From Aspergillus flavus (Eukaryota; Ascomycota; Eurotiomycetes; Eurotiales; Aspergillaceae), in assembly GCF_009017415.1 (NCBI RefSeq), contig NC_092408.1, positions 3,224,001 to 3,288,000 on the forward strand: a stretch of DNA of 64,000 nt. Reading direction: 5' to 3'. This document shows positions 24,240-36,638 of this stretch, one piece after another. Each line of letters starts with the position of its first letter. The stretch's first letter is position 1. The notes under the pieces are model-generated. The model made no database searches and was not told the origin of the DNA. It saw nothing but the letters and a program-made list of their open reading frames with translations. The position numbers were made by a program, and so were the translations under genes.

Positions 24240-25629
24240 GCACCGTGCCCGAACAAACTCAAATATACAACTGAACAAACACCCTTCTGTGAACGTACTG
24301 CTGCCACGCGATCAGGTCGATTTCGTCCAACCGGATCACCCCAGCGGGGACGACTCAAGCATCCGCGATTGGCAACGGAGGCTTAAGACCTTCACTGAAA
24401 GATCAGGAGCAATGCTGCGCATGTCTATGTACGAACGATGTTCAGTTCGTTCCGCAATACCCCCGCCTCATGCTTAGCAGCCAACTACTATCGCAAGGGA
24501 GGCTTCCAATACGTTCACGGTCGCCTGACGACTCTATACAACATGCTTGGAAGTCCCCGTCGTTCAGCCAGTGCCTCTTGTTTCCATACTGTCCATTGCC
24601 ATGCGCCCCCCTGTTGACTGCTTATGTGGCCTTCCAGGAGCTGCTACTAATATTTTGTACCAATGATCATCGGTGACCCGGATGGTCTTTGACACTCTAT
24701 CATGAAGATATGATAATTTTCTTTGCTATTTAACTCTCTTTGATGCCAGTGAACTTCTTTGTTATTCACATATGCATATGATGTACTATCTTTCATTCAT
24801 CAGCCTCACCGTTCCCACAATAGCTGGTCATTATACTATATGATTACCTGTGGTTTCTCTCGACCTCAGTCCAGGATTTTCGACACTTGTCATATGCTCA
24901 GCTATACGGTGTGAACCGGTGTCTACATGAAGAGACGATACTATAAACCTCATCGAGGACTTATACGGTTTGCGTCCGCCATTTTGTTTATGAAAAGGAC
25001 ATACAGTACATTTGGATGAGATCGATTATATTATATACTTTAATACAGTTCTTCTATGTGCCCAAACATGCTTGGCGATTCCTAATCAATCATTTACAGT
25101 TTCCTGAATCGTACAGAAGCTAGGCTCATAATTAGCAGCATTAAATTTCGTTAAAGTCTATATATCTATACAGAAAAATCTAGATCACGTATCAAGAACA
25201 AAGAAACAGACCAGGAGGCTTTGAGATAACCACAACCGCGGGATTAGGTGGGTTAGTCAATCGGATCGAAGGTATTAGCTAGAGAATACTTTTTGGTGGG
25301 TGTGATTCCCGACTGATAGAGGGTATCTGGTCGGAAGCATACTCGGGCCAGAAGACCTCTGGATTCCTTGGTCAGCTGCATCGGATTGGCAGCTGTTAGC
25401 GGCGTTGATCACAGGACGTGACTCGTTTATCCGTCATTCATGCTGTCGTTCACGTGATGGTAGTGGATCGTCCATTAACATCCTGTCGAGCCGACTTTCG
25501 TGGATGAAATGGAGGTAAAAGAGCCGACATGTGAGCTCTTGCTTACTGTCGGTGCTCGTCGGAGCTAAGATGATAGTCTTAAATCTCCGGAGTTACTTAA
25601 ATGGCGGGGTACTGGTAGGAACCAGCTTC
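24240..25629. other. Convergent 3' spacer (pkaC2 / och1)
   Basis: 1.4 kb between two stop codons. It contains both 3' UTRs and AT-rich DNA. Small open frames just after the kinase show no homology I recognise. Confidence 0.5.
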
Positions 25630-26776
25630 TTATAATGATGGGTCTGTCTTCCATGATCCTGTCACGATAATTAGTATTGGCACCAAAACAAGGACAAGAG
25701 TGTAGTTAGGTACCTTCGAAGTCGTGCTTGACGAAGGCCATTGGATCATCGTAGTCGCCTGCGCCCATTTGCATAACGCCAGGGCTGAAGCTCGTAATGG
25801 GTAGAACTACCACGTCGCCGACCTTTCTCCAATCTTTTTGGTTCGAGAAATCCTCATAGGTAATGTTGTGGTTTGAATCGGGTTCGATGTTGAAGTAGTC
25901 TGGGTCGTTGAAATACCTGAAGATAGCGTCTGTCCATGCGCCCGGTCCGGTGAACTCCACGATTGTCTTATCCATCTTGCCGACCTTTAAGATTCCAGCC
26001 TTCTTCATCCGTAGTGTTTCCTCCGTGATGTAGGCCACGATGTCGCGAAGGATGGGATGTCCCGGTTTGGACTGAATGGTCCATTGACAGAATTGGAGTC
26101 TCCGGGAATACCATTCATGCCAGTCCGGACGGTCAGGATCCGCCTCGATGCCGACCACGAATCCAATGGTGGACAGGTCGTAGGTCGAGGGCAACCAATC
26201 GGCAGCCGGCTTCAGAGCACTGGTGTCGATGTCGCTATAGATTCCGCCACGGGCCAGCAGGATCAAGTATCTGAAGAAGTCGGCTTTCAGGACGGGCAAG
26301 GGCAACGACTCGTAGGCTTCAAACACGTCGGGAAGAGAGCTGTATAGGTATTTGATGAGGTAACCCTGGGTGTCGTCTGGAACCACCTGGTGGACGAAGC
26401 CGGGGTGGAGCTCAGTCCAACTTGCCTCCGCACCGCGCAGCTCTTGGCCGAACCACACTGAGTCGGGGGTATATTTCCATGTCTGCCAGATGTATGCGGG
26501 GAATTTCTTATCAAGATCGTAGGGGAAATGGTAGCGTAACCGTTCGCGCAAGGGTGCGCTCGGGGAGGGTTTGAGTGGCTGTTGCTGTGGTATCGCCTCT
26601 TTTTTTTGTCCTGACAAGTGCTCTTCCGTTACTTCATTAGTGTTGTAGGCGACCTCATCGGGGAGGTGTGCCGGCGCAGGGGGCGAGGGGGAGGAAGCCG
26701 AATGGGAAGACCTTAGGAGGACGACGAAGGTGATCAGGAAGAGGGCCGCAATGAGCGACTTTCGGTAGGTGAGCAT
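25630..26776 (-). CDS. och1: Initiation-specific alpha-1,6-mannosyltransferase
   Basis: Exons 26776..25714 and 25658..25630 give 363 aa. A type II membrane anchor (SLIAALFLITFVVLL) and a Pro/Ser-rich stem precede a GT32 catalytic domain. That domain includes FPAYIWQTWKYTPDS, LKADFFRYLILLARGGIYSD and the DxD motif DID, which holds the Mn-GDP-mannose. Och1 adds the first outer-chain mannose to N-glycans in the early Golgi. The second exon codes only the last ten codons, ending SWKTDPSL; its intron 25659..25713 is in frame after HDFEG. Length and anchor match fungal Och1; an Och1 paralogue of the same GT32 family is the main alternative. Confidence 0.92.
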
Positions 26777-29606
26777 GGTGGGAGGGGGCTGTCGAAGATG
26801 CTTGACGTAGGTTGATCGACAGAGAATTGCGATTCACTGGCACGTATGCGAGGGAGTTTAACAGACGCCACGATCTTCTCCGCAGACTCCGCCGACGATC
26901 AGTGAATGACAGCGACTTTGAGATGCGGCGACAACCAGTGGGATTCGGTATAGATCTCAATTTGCATCCCACTCAATGGTCATTGAAATCGCGCATATCT
27001 GCACTTTTTTTCACAGCTGATAAAATATGCAAAAGACCGCCGAATTACAGGTAGGAAATCAGCTGCGAACAATGACTTTGTCTCGGCGTTTACCCTATAT
27101 GAACGATGAGCTTCGGCTGCTGCGGCGAGTTGATCGGTTGGCAAAAAGTGATCCCTGGTAGAGACACTATGCTTGCAGTGTGGCAATAATTGAGGATAAG
27201 AAAAAGAAAATAAAACCACAAGAGATCAAGAGATAAGATATAGACCAGGGTGGCAGTGACGAAGAGATACAGGAGGAAAAAAAGTTGGGCGGAAGCTACT
27301 GAGGTGGAGCCAAATGACGACGGCACTTGTGGTGGCGTAAGTCTCCGCGTAGGCGGCAGATTAGTAGATTTAATACAGATGCTGAGGTGAGGTCGGAACA
27401 CTTCTCAGTTGGAATTTTCCACAGGGTGTCAACGTGCGTGATTTTATATTTTCAAAATATAAAGGGGGAAATCGGGCAAAAAAAAAAAAAAAAGAGTTAA
27501 TGTCACGGAGATTGAATTTGAGGAAATGTGGAGATCATTTCGTGCAACGTTGGCCATCGACTTTCTTTTCTTCCTTCTTTTCCGCAATGGGAGATGATCA
27601 GCCCAGACTTTGGTGCAGTTCGTCATGACGCGATGGGCTGATTCATGTTTGGTTGGCCGTTCGAATCCTTGGAACCAGGAAGACACGACCTCGAACTAGG
27701 CATCTATTAATGATACTGAATCCTGACCGAAGTACATGAGGTTATCGGCCAGTCGGGATTGTACCGTTTGCGGTCTCTACTACAGAACAACCGCAACGGC
27801 AAGGAATTCGGCGAACCATCTAGACCTTCGAATCCTGTGTTGCTCTTACGGAGTACGGATACTCCTGAAACAATCACACACACTCTCCTTTTGAAGACTT
27901 GGGGGACTGTTCCTCTCGAACGGTCTCCGCGCGCCAAATAGCCGGGGTCGATAACCCACCATAATCGCGCATGCATGGCTCACGGACATGTAATATATTG
28001 GAGACCTTAGGGAAGGAATCCGAGACACACGATTGGTGGGGGGCTGGAGGTAAAGTTGTCCATTGCATCCAAGATCCCAGTCAAGCCGCGTCATTAGCAT
28101 TTGGTCTCATCCCGACAGATCTGCAGGTAAGGCTTGGCCCACGATGCTTGACGCCCTGGTGATTGGTCCTGCATACATCCGCGGTCAAGGACTAATGCGA
28201 CCTCAGACCGTGAGCCACGTTCACACTTCTAAAGAATTTCTGGTGATATAATATCCTGCCCGTTTAACCAACTGGTGTTCTCAATGCTCACCACAGCAGA
28301 AGTTAGAGTATCCGGAGGTTTGAGGTTGATCCTCTGTTTCATTCCGATACCGAGACGGCAGCCTGTCTCAACCAATCCTCAATCGCGGTCGGGAGTCCCT
28401 CCAGAAGCGCCAAGCTTCCCTAGAAATGAAGTATACGTGGAAAGTAGCATTGAACAAATGCTTCCTGGGGATGATCTTCAATATATACACCATTGCAATT
28501 CGGACCTCCGGCGGAGGGATACGAGGATTCGCTTTGTATGGGGAGATATAAGGGGTATCATGTATGAAGATCATGCTAGGATCAGGTACCAATCAATCCC
28601 CAGCGAACTATCCTTATCGCCAAGCTTGACCGGAGACTCGTAGACTGGGGTACTTCTAAGATGTATGTAGTGTGTACATACATGTCGCCCAATTCTGTAA
28701 TGATTTTCGCTTATAGACATCCGCCCATGAAGGAATGTCAAGTAAATTCCTGACCTACACGTGGAGCTGCGTGGTCGCTGTTTGGCTCGAACGGTCCTTC
28801 AGACTTCAGTCGCGGGAGTCCCACCTTTTTAACCCAATCCGGACAACTTCAATCCTGGCAAGCGGTGGAGTTTTGTTGCAACTGCTTCAACCCCGATGTT
28901 ACTGTACCTGAGGTGATTCCATACAAAAAAACAAAGAGGCACACCAATCCCATATCGTTTAATTATAGCAGCACCACTCTCACAGCAGGGTCTACTACCA
29001 CCCCAGGGAACCGAGAAACTGGACCAAAGCCGTCGGAAGCCTTCGGGGAGCACTACATTCCAAGGGAAACGAAGATGGGATGATATAGGCCTCCTACTAA
29101 ATTGACACCAATATTTCTAGCAATCAAGTGAGTACTACTATGAGGATCGGTTGTCTAATTCTCGAAGAATTATCACAGGATGGAGAAACCGTAGTTGAAG
29201 ACTTCGGTTCGGATCCTCAAAAACGAGCAACTCAACCTCTTGTAGAGGTCTTCTTTTCGACTCGCGCAGGCTATGCCCGCTTGCTTGTTCTTTCAATTGC
29301 TTCAGTGACTATGACTGGGTTATATCTCCAATCTTCAGAGTCTCTACTCTTTAAGCTTATCAACTTATCAAGTTCTAGACATCGGTATAGTAAGCCGCCA
29401 GCCAATGACAACACGAGTAGATGACGCCATGAGCTTTCCCGCGGCCTCCCAGCTGTCGGCGCCTGAGGCATCGCATCCGCTGCGTAATCGGCGATCAAAT
29501 ATATTGATGAAAACCGACTCCTCAACCGCAAAACTTCCAGTTGACAGCTCGTGCTGCAATCATATCTCACTTGTGTATTGCAGCTTGGGTCCGTGTCCAG
29601 TTAATA
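26777..29606. promoter_or_regulatory. Long divergent intergenic region (och1 / cysA)
   Basis: 2.8 kb holding the promoters of och1 (-) and cysA (+). It contains a run of 16 A at 27478-27493 and one TACGGAGTA 9-mer at 27847-27855. Several open frames of 60-120 codons show no recognisable domain, so I call no gene here. Confidence 0.5.
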
Positions 29607-31178
29607 ATGGGGTCTATACACGGCGTGGCGCGCTCAGCGCGGAGTCTCTCAGCTCTGCTCAGACATGAAAGCGTCTCAACTCGGAATCGATTAGCAGCAG
29701 TATGCTCGTCCACGCAATACGCAACGGCCCGTAGGTCATTACACAACGGTCGTCCACGGAAGTCCCAGTCCGCCGCCGCAAGTAACAACTCGTCCAATCC
29801 CGCCCTATCATTTCCTTGTCTTGACGCCCAAGATGCGAAGTCCGCTCTCCTCTCCGCACGGTCTATCGAGTCAGGTCCCGAGCCGTCATACACAACCGGC
29901 CACCATGAACAGTTCCGCTGCGAAGACCCATTGCTGCTTGACTGGGGTGGTGTCCTGCCCGAATTTGATATCGCATATGAAACATGGGGTCAATTGAACG
30001 CAGACAAGAGCAACGCTATCCTCCTACACACCGGTCTCTCGGCCTCGAGTCACGCCCATAGCACCGAAGCCAATTCCAAACCGGGATGGTGGGAGAAATT
30101 CATCGGCCCCGGCAAACCTTTAGATACAAACAAGCACTTCGTCATCTGTACGAATGTCATCGGAGGCTGCTACGGCAGCACCGGGCCCTCGTCCATCGAC
30201 CCCTCCGATGGAAAGAGATACGCCACCCGATTCCCCATCCTGACGATAGACGACATGGTGCGCGCACAATTCCGTCTCTTGGACTCGCTGGGAATTCAAA
30301 AGCTGTACGCCTCCGTCGGCTCCAGCATGGGCGGCATGCAGAGTCTCGCCGCCGGAGTGCTCTTCCCCGAGCGCGTCGAAAAGATCGTCAGTATCAGCGG
30401 CTGCGCCCGAAGCCACCCTTACAGCATCGCTATGCGACACACGCAGCGCCAGGTCCTCATGATGGACCCCAAATGGGCCCGCGGGTTCTACTACGACTCC
30501 ATCCCGCCCCATTCGGGCATGAAGCTCGCGCGCGAAATCGCCACAGTCACCTACAGAAGCGGACCGGAATGGGAGAAGCGGTTTGGCCGCAAGCGCGCAG
30601 ACCCCAGCAAGCAGCCTGCACTATGTCCCGATTTCCTCATCGAGACGTACCTCGATCACGCGGGCGAGAAGTTCTGTTTGGAATACGATCCAAACAGTCT
30701 GCTGTATGTCTCGAAGGCCATGGACTTGTTTGATCTGGGACAGGCACAGCAGACGGAGACGAAGAAGAGACGGGCCGAGTACGAAGCTAATATCGCGGAG
30801 GGAGGCAAGACTGTTGACGCTAGCAATATTGCCTGCAGCCTCACCCTCCCAGAGAAACCGTACGAGGAACAACCGTCTGTGGCCGCGTCTACGCCCGCCA
30901 TGGACCAGTCCGTCGCTGGGGGTGCGGAAGCGCCGCCACAAGATCTCGTCGCTGGATTGGCGCCTTTGAAGAACCATCCCGTTTTGGTCATGGGTGTCGC
31001 CAGCGATATTCTCTTCCCTGCTTGGCAGCAGCGTGAGATTGCAGAGACGCTTCGGGCTGGTGGGAACGAGAAGGTCCAGCACATTGAACTTGGTGAGGAC
31101 GTATCGATGTTCGGACACGATACGTTTCTGCTTGACTTGAAGAACATTGGTGGTGCAGTAGAGGAATTCTTGCGCTGA
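29607..31178 (+). CDS. cysA: Serine O-acetyltransferase of the homoserine acetyltransferase fold, mitochondrial
   Basis: A single exon of 523 aa from the first in-frame ATG. The first 60 residues are rich in Arg, Ser and Ala with few acids, a likely mitochondrial presequence. The body is an alpha/beta-hydrolase of the MetX superfamily: [20 protein letters not shown], the nucleophile elbow [11 protein letters not shown] with catalytic Ser, and a late Asp/His pair in FGHDTFLLD. The fungal phrases [14 protein letters not shown] and [19 protein letters not shown] match A. nidulans CysA as I recall it. CysA makes O-acetylserine for cysteine synthesis, although it resembles homoserine acetyltransferases. 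The alternative is a homoserine O-acetyltransferase or serine O-succinyltransferase; the sequence alone does not fix the substrate. Confidence 0.85.
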   Translation: MGSIHGVARSARSLSALLRHESVSTRNRLAAVCSSTQYATARRSLHNGRPRKSQSAAASNNSSNPALSFPCLDAQDAKSALLSARSIESGPEPSYTTGHHEQFRCEDPLLLDWGGVLPEFDIAYETWGQLNADKSNAILLHTGLSASSHAHSTEANSKPGWWEKFIGPGKPLDTNKHFVICTNVIGGCYGSTGPSSIDPSDGKRYATRFPILTIDDMVRAQFRLLDSLGIQKLYASVGSSMGGMQSLAAGVLFPERVEKIVSISGCARSHPYSIAMRHTQRQVLMMDPKWARGFYYDSIPPHSGMKLAREIATVTYRSGPEWEKRFGRKRADPSKQPALCPDFLIETYLDHAGEKFCLEYDPNSLLYVSKAMDLFDLGQAQQTETKKRRAEYEANIAEGGKTVDASNIACSLTLPEKPYEEQPSVAASTPAMDQSVAGGAEAPPQDLVAGLAPLKNHPVLVMGVASDILFPAWQQREIAETLRAGGNEKVQHIELGEDVSMFGHDTFLLDLKNIGGAVEEFLR

Positions 31179-31588
31179 TATCAATAGTGTCTACTCTATC
31201 GATAATAGGATCATCACTTATTTATATTGATGATTATAGTATATAAATGTAAAATCCAACGGATTAAATCCCACACCTAGATGATAATGATGCACTATTA
31301 TGATGACGATGTAATTGCTTTTTACATAAATGAATAATGGTCACTGTCCTTGAATGCGCCAGTTTTATCCATGCCTCCAGCACCCGTCCTCCTAAGCAAT
31401 GATAGCGATAGCTAATTTGAATTGTTCGTAATCTATGGGAGTTCTTCGTACTGCGGGTCACATTTAACACCCAAAAATAAATCCAAAATCAAGATCCAAG
31501 ATACAAGAAACGACCAAGGGTATCTCAAAATTATACAACCCAATCACAATGCTAAAAATATAAACCAAGAAAACCTATGTAACGAGTG
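31179..31588. other. Convergent 3' spacer (cysA / ERCC6L2-like)
   Basis: 410 bp of AT-rich 3' flanks of the two converging genes. Nothing else seen. Confidence 0.5.
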
Positions 31589-34500
31589 TCATTCCTTCCC
31601 CAACAAAATCTGTCTCCGTTCCCTATACCAACGCTCCAGACACGCCCGTCTCTGCGCCTGCGTCATGCTTTCCACGACAAGAGCAAACTCTGTGGCATTA
31701 GGGAACCCGAACCGCTTCGCCATGCTACAGAACTGTCTCTTCATCACGTCGCGAGGAGGATGATACTTGAAGCGTATCGACTTCCCATCTTTCTGAAGTT
31801 CGGTGGTAGAGGCCGCATTTGATCCGTCTTGAGAATCTCCAAAGACCTGGACATCATTATTCGAGCCCTCGCTGGCTAGTTCGGCGCGTCTGCTGAGACG
31901 TTCTTCGATCTTCGAGGAGCCAATGACTTCATTGTTGAGGTGGGTATATTCCACACCGGCACCGGCGAGGATGGCCTGAATGGGATCGTGGCGCTTGGGG
32001 ATGGGGTATTGCTGGGCGCCTTTGGCATCTTCGGACTCACCGCGGATCATGGCGGCGAGTTGGCTCATGACCTCGTCATCGGTGTTTTTGGAGTCTTCGT
32101 GAGTTTGGGATTCATCCACGTCTATGTCCATTACCTGGACTCCGGCTCGGCTTTCGGCGACGTTGGTTTTGTTGACGATTTCGCGGAGGACGATGTTGTT
32201 ATTTTGGTACTCGAAGAGATTGTTTAGTCCGAAGATTTCGCCCTTCTGGTCTTTCTTTTCTTGGACACCCTTGAAATAACGCCGTTCGGAACTTGCGTTG
32301 TACCCGATGTTTGCTTGTTGCTGCTTGTATATCTGACGCGCGTAGACGATCTCTTCGATAGTGCCAGCGGAGATTAGTCGGAATACCTCGACATCACGGA
32401 CCTGCCCGATTCTGTATGCTCTGTCCTGGGCTTGGAGGTCGTATGATGGGTTCCAATTGGGGTCGACGACCACCACTTTGTTTGCGGATGTGATGTTCAA
32501 ACCCACACCACCGGCACGGGTGGAGATCAAGAAGACGAATTGTCGGGGGTCGGAGTTGAACTCATCAACAGCTGTTGCACGGTCCTCATAGCTCATCGAA
32601 CCGTCCAGGTAACTGACGTTGTAACTTGTGTGGTGAAACAGCATTTGCAACATCCTTAGCAGTCGGACGCTGTGAGAGAAGACCAAGACTTTATCTCCAT
32701 TGGAATGCCACCACTTGAGGAGGCGGCGGAGAACCTTCCATTTACCGCAGAACTCAGGATTGGCGTAGTTGACGATGGAGTCTCTTGTTCGATAAAGCTG
32801 TTCCCACTTATCAGGTGAGGCAATTTCTAGCCATTCCCTGTCCTTGTCCTGCTTTTCCTTTGAATCGACTCCCTGCGGTATTAGAATCGCAAGATGATTG
32901 CTGAGTTTTTGTATAACATTCATTGCGGGAAACACATAGCTTTGCCATCGGAGTCCAGATTGTAGATATTGCTGACAGCACCATCCGGCCTTCTTTCTTG
33001 AACCGCAAGAACACAACTCAGAAGATTCCTTGATGTACCGGATGATATCACTGTCCAATAGGTTCTCATAGGCGTCTGATTGCGTTTCTGTTAACGGGCA
33101 AAAGACGACTCGGTCGATCTTCTTAGGAAGCTGATCCGCTATTAGGCTTTTCATGCGCCGAAGAAAGAACTGAGGAAGAAGGTTCTCGACCAACTTCTTG
33201 GCAGTCTTGCGAGCTTTGCTCAGTTCGTATAGTGTAGCATCATGCGACTGCCCTATCTTCAAAGGGTCAGAAATGGTTTTTTTCCAAGTTGTAACTGGAC
33301 CCAATTTCCCGGGGTTTGTCCAGTTCAATAGCGTCCAAAGTTCTTCGTATTTGTTTTGAATGGCTGTCCCTGTTAATCCAATGCGGCAGAGAGCGTTGAC
33401 TGAGTTCATGGCTTTGGTAGTTTCAGAAGTTCGTTCCTTGATGATGTGGCATTCGTCCGCTATCACGCAATCCCAATCTACCATGTTCACGGAATCCTTA
33501 TTTTGAAGATAGGTACCGTAAGTGGTGATGAGGATCTCAACTCGTCCGGACCTCGCTGCGTGAAGAGCAAGCTCCTTGTTGTCTCCATGGTAGGTATCGA
33601 CATGCCACCAGCCCCAACGAGTGAGTTCTGACATCCAGTTCTTGATCAAAGTACCTGGGCATACTATCAATGTTCGTGGGTACCATTGGTCTTTCCCACT
33701 CCTCCTCATTTTTCTCATCCTCTTGGCGTCTCTCTCATCGCCAGTCTTACCATACGCCGCGGTAAGGAACGCAATTACTTGCACTGTTTTCCCCAGACCC
33801 ATATCGTCACCAAGGATGCCACCTTTCTGATAGACAAATAGTTCGTGTAAGAAAGCGGCTCCATCCACCTGGTACTGTCTAAGCCACTGCGCGATAGGAG
33901 CAGGAATTAACCCTAGAGAGTAAGGGAGAGTGATGTCTTTGTACGCACTGCACGGTTTTATATTCGTGAAGGCCGGTTTTTCTTCTAGGAATTCCAAGCG
34001 CTCATCATCGGAGAACTCAATATCTTCGTAGCCCGGGGGTAGCTTTAGCCCTGACTCCTTGAGATGTTCGGCCCTACGTTCGAACTGCTGTCGTCGCTTC
34101 TGTAAATAGTCCGGGAGTGTATACTCCATCAAGTCGTCTTCGGAAGGCACTTCATCACCATACTCTCTCAACGGCCGCCTTGGCGTGGGTCTCCCACCTT
34201 GTCTTGGACGTCTTCCTACAAACGACTCGGGGTGAACCACCTTAGGTGTTTTGGACTTGCGAGCACTCATGGAGGTACGCTTCCGCTTGAGGGCTTTTCG
34301 GTTCTTGAATGCTTGATAGGCAGCCTCGCCATCGTTGAAAGACGTGTCATCGCTGTCGGTTTGCACTTCTAAGTCTATTACGGGAGTAGGGTTGTTGAGA
34401 GGCGAAGACCGTTCTTCGACTGGGATTTCAGATTTCGGAGTAGGACGGGGCGTCACTTCTGACTTGGATGTTGTACCTGATAATTGGAGAATATTAGCTT

Positions 34501-34650
34501 CAACTTAGCTTAAGGATCGTAGTAGATGCGGAGAAACGTACGACTGAGGTCAGCCTTGTATGGCCTTGCCGGCCGTGAGACGTCCAGATCGTCATCATCG
34601 GAGCTGGCAGTGGTCGCGTCTGGATTTTCTAACTCCCATCCAGATCCCAT
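31589..34650 (-). CDS. SNF2-family DNA-dependent ATPase, ERCC6L2-like
   Basis: Exons 34650..34542 and 34476..31589 give 998 aa. The N-terminus is basic and disordered. The SNF2 motor has motif I DDMGLGKT (about residues 260-267), motif II DECH, motif III LTGTAIQN, motif V TRAGGVGLNI and motif VI QAQDRAYRIGQ. A Cys-rich insertion (SSELCSCGSRKKAGWCCQQY) sits in the middle of the motor. The C-terminal region IQAILAGAGVEYTHLNNEVI with GSSKIEER resembles the HEBO domain of ERCC6L2. Animal ERCC6L2 acts in DNA end protection and transcription-associated genome stability; the fungal role is less known. Rad26/ERCC6 proper is an alternative, but the C-terminal region favours ERCC6L2. Confidence 0.88.
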
Positions 34651-35060
34651 ATTATTCTCAGCAAGCTCAGTTCGTTGGGTCTTTCAGTGTTGTAGACGGT
34701 CAATGTGAGGGGACACGCGCGGGCGGCGATGAAGGCGGAGGATCTATATTACCCAATCGGGAAAGGAGCTCAATTCTTTCAAATTGATTTTTGTCGCCGA
34801 TCCAAATTCCCCGCCGCCGTTATCGTCTCTTCTGCTAAAACCAGCCATTGTGCCTTTTAGTCCGGTTAACGCGAGGAAATACCTTTTGGGCTTCTCGGAT
34901 ATATATCTTCTGATCCGATTAGTTAACTGTCTTGTCAATACACGGTCGCTTTGTCGCCCGCTCTCCGAAGAACAAGTTACTAGATACTACGGAGTTCTAG
35001 ACATATACAGTCGTTAGAAAGCCTTGAACCGACGAAAAAGTCGACGGCTCATCCCTCAAT
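34651..35060. promoter_or_regulatory. Divergent promoter region (ERCC6L2-like / ski6)
   Basis: 410 bp between the two start codons, so both genes share a compact promoter region. No element assigned. Confidence 0.5.
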
Positions 35061-35941
35061 ATGCCTCTCGATACTTCGACTACGTACCCCCTAACCAAAC
35101 TGCGCCTCGATGGCCGCCGGTGGAACGAGCTTCGTCTTCTCCAAGCGCAGATCTCCACAAACCCGGCCAGTTCTGGTTCGTCTTATCTGGCCATGGGAAA
35201 TACAACTATTATGTGCTCAGTCCATGGTCCTGCGGAAGGACGCCGAGGAGATGCGACCGGTGGTGCAGCAGGTTCTTCGGGAGCAGTGGTGGAAGTCGAT
35301 GTCAACGTCGCTGGATTCGCGGGAGTTGATCGCAAGAGAAGGGCGGGAGGAAGCGACAAGTATGCATACCAACGCGATTGATACTAATGCTATTTATTGC
35401 TCATGAAGTATGCTAATCTGTTTTTACTAGGCAATCTTCGCGCATTGCAACTACTCTACGGGCTGCTTTCCAGTCTCATCTTCACACCTACCTTTATCCG
35501 CACAGTACTATCAGCATCCATGTTTCAGTGCTATCTGCCGATGGCTCTCTGCTTGCTGCTGCTATCAATGCTTGCACCCTAGCACTTGTAGATGCAGGTA
35601 TCCCCATGCCAGGCCTACTCTGTGGTTGCACAGCTGGTATGAGTGGAAGTGCTTCTACTCCCCGTGATCCTCGAAACGACGAACTAGATCCGCTTTTGGA
35701 TCTGTCTCTGCCAGAGGAGCAGGAGCTCCCCTTCCTCACCGTGGGCACTACAACCTCTGTCCCGGTGGGTGAGAATGCGATGGATGACGACGAGGAAGAT
35801 ATGAAAGTGTCCATGTTGAACATGGACTCGAAAGTGCATTGCACGTATGTCGAGACGATGCTTGCCGTTGGGATTGATGGCTGTAATCAGATTCGAGAGA
35901 TCTTGGAGGGTGTCATCAAAGGGTCCAACAAGTTACGGTAG
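35061..35941 (+). CDS. ski6: RNA exosome core subunit Rrp41 (Ski6), RNase PH family
   Basis: Exons 35061..35359 and 35431..35941 give 269 aa. It opens with MPLDTSTTYPLTKLRLDGRR then WNELR, and the RNase PH fold follows: GNTTIMCSVHGPAEGRR, SSRIATTLRAAF, ISIHVSVLSADGSLLAAAIN, and DSKVHCTYVETMLAVGIDGC. Rrp41 pairs with Rrp45 in the six-subunit ring of the exosome, which threads RNA to Rrp44 for 3'-5' decay. Compared with yeast Ski6 there is an acidic loop (DDDEEDMK, upstream PEEQELPF) inserted before the last strands, common in filamentous fungi. Like other eukaryotic Rrp41 it is probably not catalytic. Confidence 0.92.
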
Positions 35942-36160
35942 CCATGTATAGGTGATCGTGACGCGTTTCATGCGGGTCAGTGTTGTCCCTGTTAGACCTC
36001 TTATTATGAATAATGAAATATCTCTAAATTGCTTCGTTTTCCAGTGTTTCACTATCTACATAACATCATGACGCTAGTATGACCGCGGGAGTCTACTAGT
36101 ACCAGCATCTGCACCCAACCGTATCTCGTCCGTGGCAACGGCACTCGAGCCTTCGAGCCT

Positions 36161-36638
36161 CTATCCGGAAACCTGGAGCCCTCCTTCGTTGACAATCTCG
36201 CCGCGATGTGTCATTACAGCCGGACACAAAGAGTTCCTAGACGATAGTTGGTATACCCTCCAACCAGGTTGCCAGACCTCGAAAACCGCATGATCTTCCT
36301 CGAGATTAATCGTTATACACGCTATCACAGATGACTCCGGGGACTCCAGCCAACCACGTGCATCCCCTTCTAGTCTTCCAGCGGTTTCCGATGTGCCCAC
36401 TTCGAGGACCACGCCCCGTTCCTTGGATGAGGGCAGACATCCACGAGCCGTCCGGTTCTTTTACCCAATCTCCGTATCTGCTCGAAAATGAGCCAGAGGG
36501 GTAGACGTCTTCTTCGACGTCGAGAGCGACGAGCTTATCATGAATTCGTAGTTTAAACAGTTCCACAATTAACTTGTGGGCAAACCCGAGCATCTTTACT
36601 GTGAGGCCCTTGGTTAAATAGTTGTATGTGAACCTGAC
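36161..36638 (-). pseudogene. Broken member of a fungal-expanded EVG-motif family
   Basis: Reading the minus strand from 36638, one frame gives VRFTYNYLTKGLTVKMLGFA then HKLIVELFKLR and KEPDGSWMSALIQGTG. At about 36410 homology shifts to the next frame as VVLEVGTSETAGRLEGDARG, WLESPESSVIACITINLE and a stop at 36161. This two-part pattern (PDxxW, then LEVGxSE...DAxWL) belongs, as I recall, to a multi-copy family of uncharacterised proteins in aspergilli. The spacing suggests a PD-(D/E)XK-like fold, which is inference. There is no GT-AG intron that repairs the frame, and a TAA lies just upstream of the first part, so this looks like a decayed 3' fragment. Confidence 0.6.

Noticed and set aside
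27090..27401. 103-codon hydrophobic minus-strand frame upstream of och1
   Set aside because: Low-complexity leader sequence, no domain, no splice link to och1.
28275..28643. 122-codon frame between och1 and cysA
   Set aside because: No recognisable motif and no splice partners; length is plausible by chance in 2.8 kb.
29405..29668. Upstream open frame overlapping the cysA start
   Set aside because: Could be an overlapping uORF, but nothing except position supports translation.
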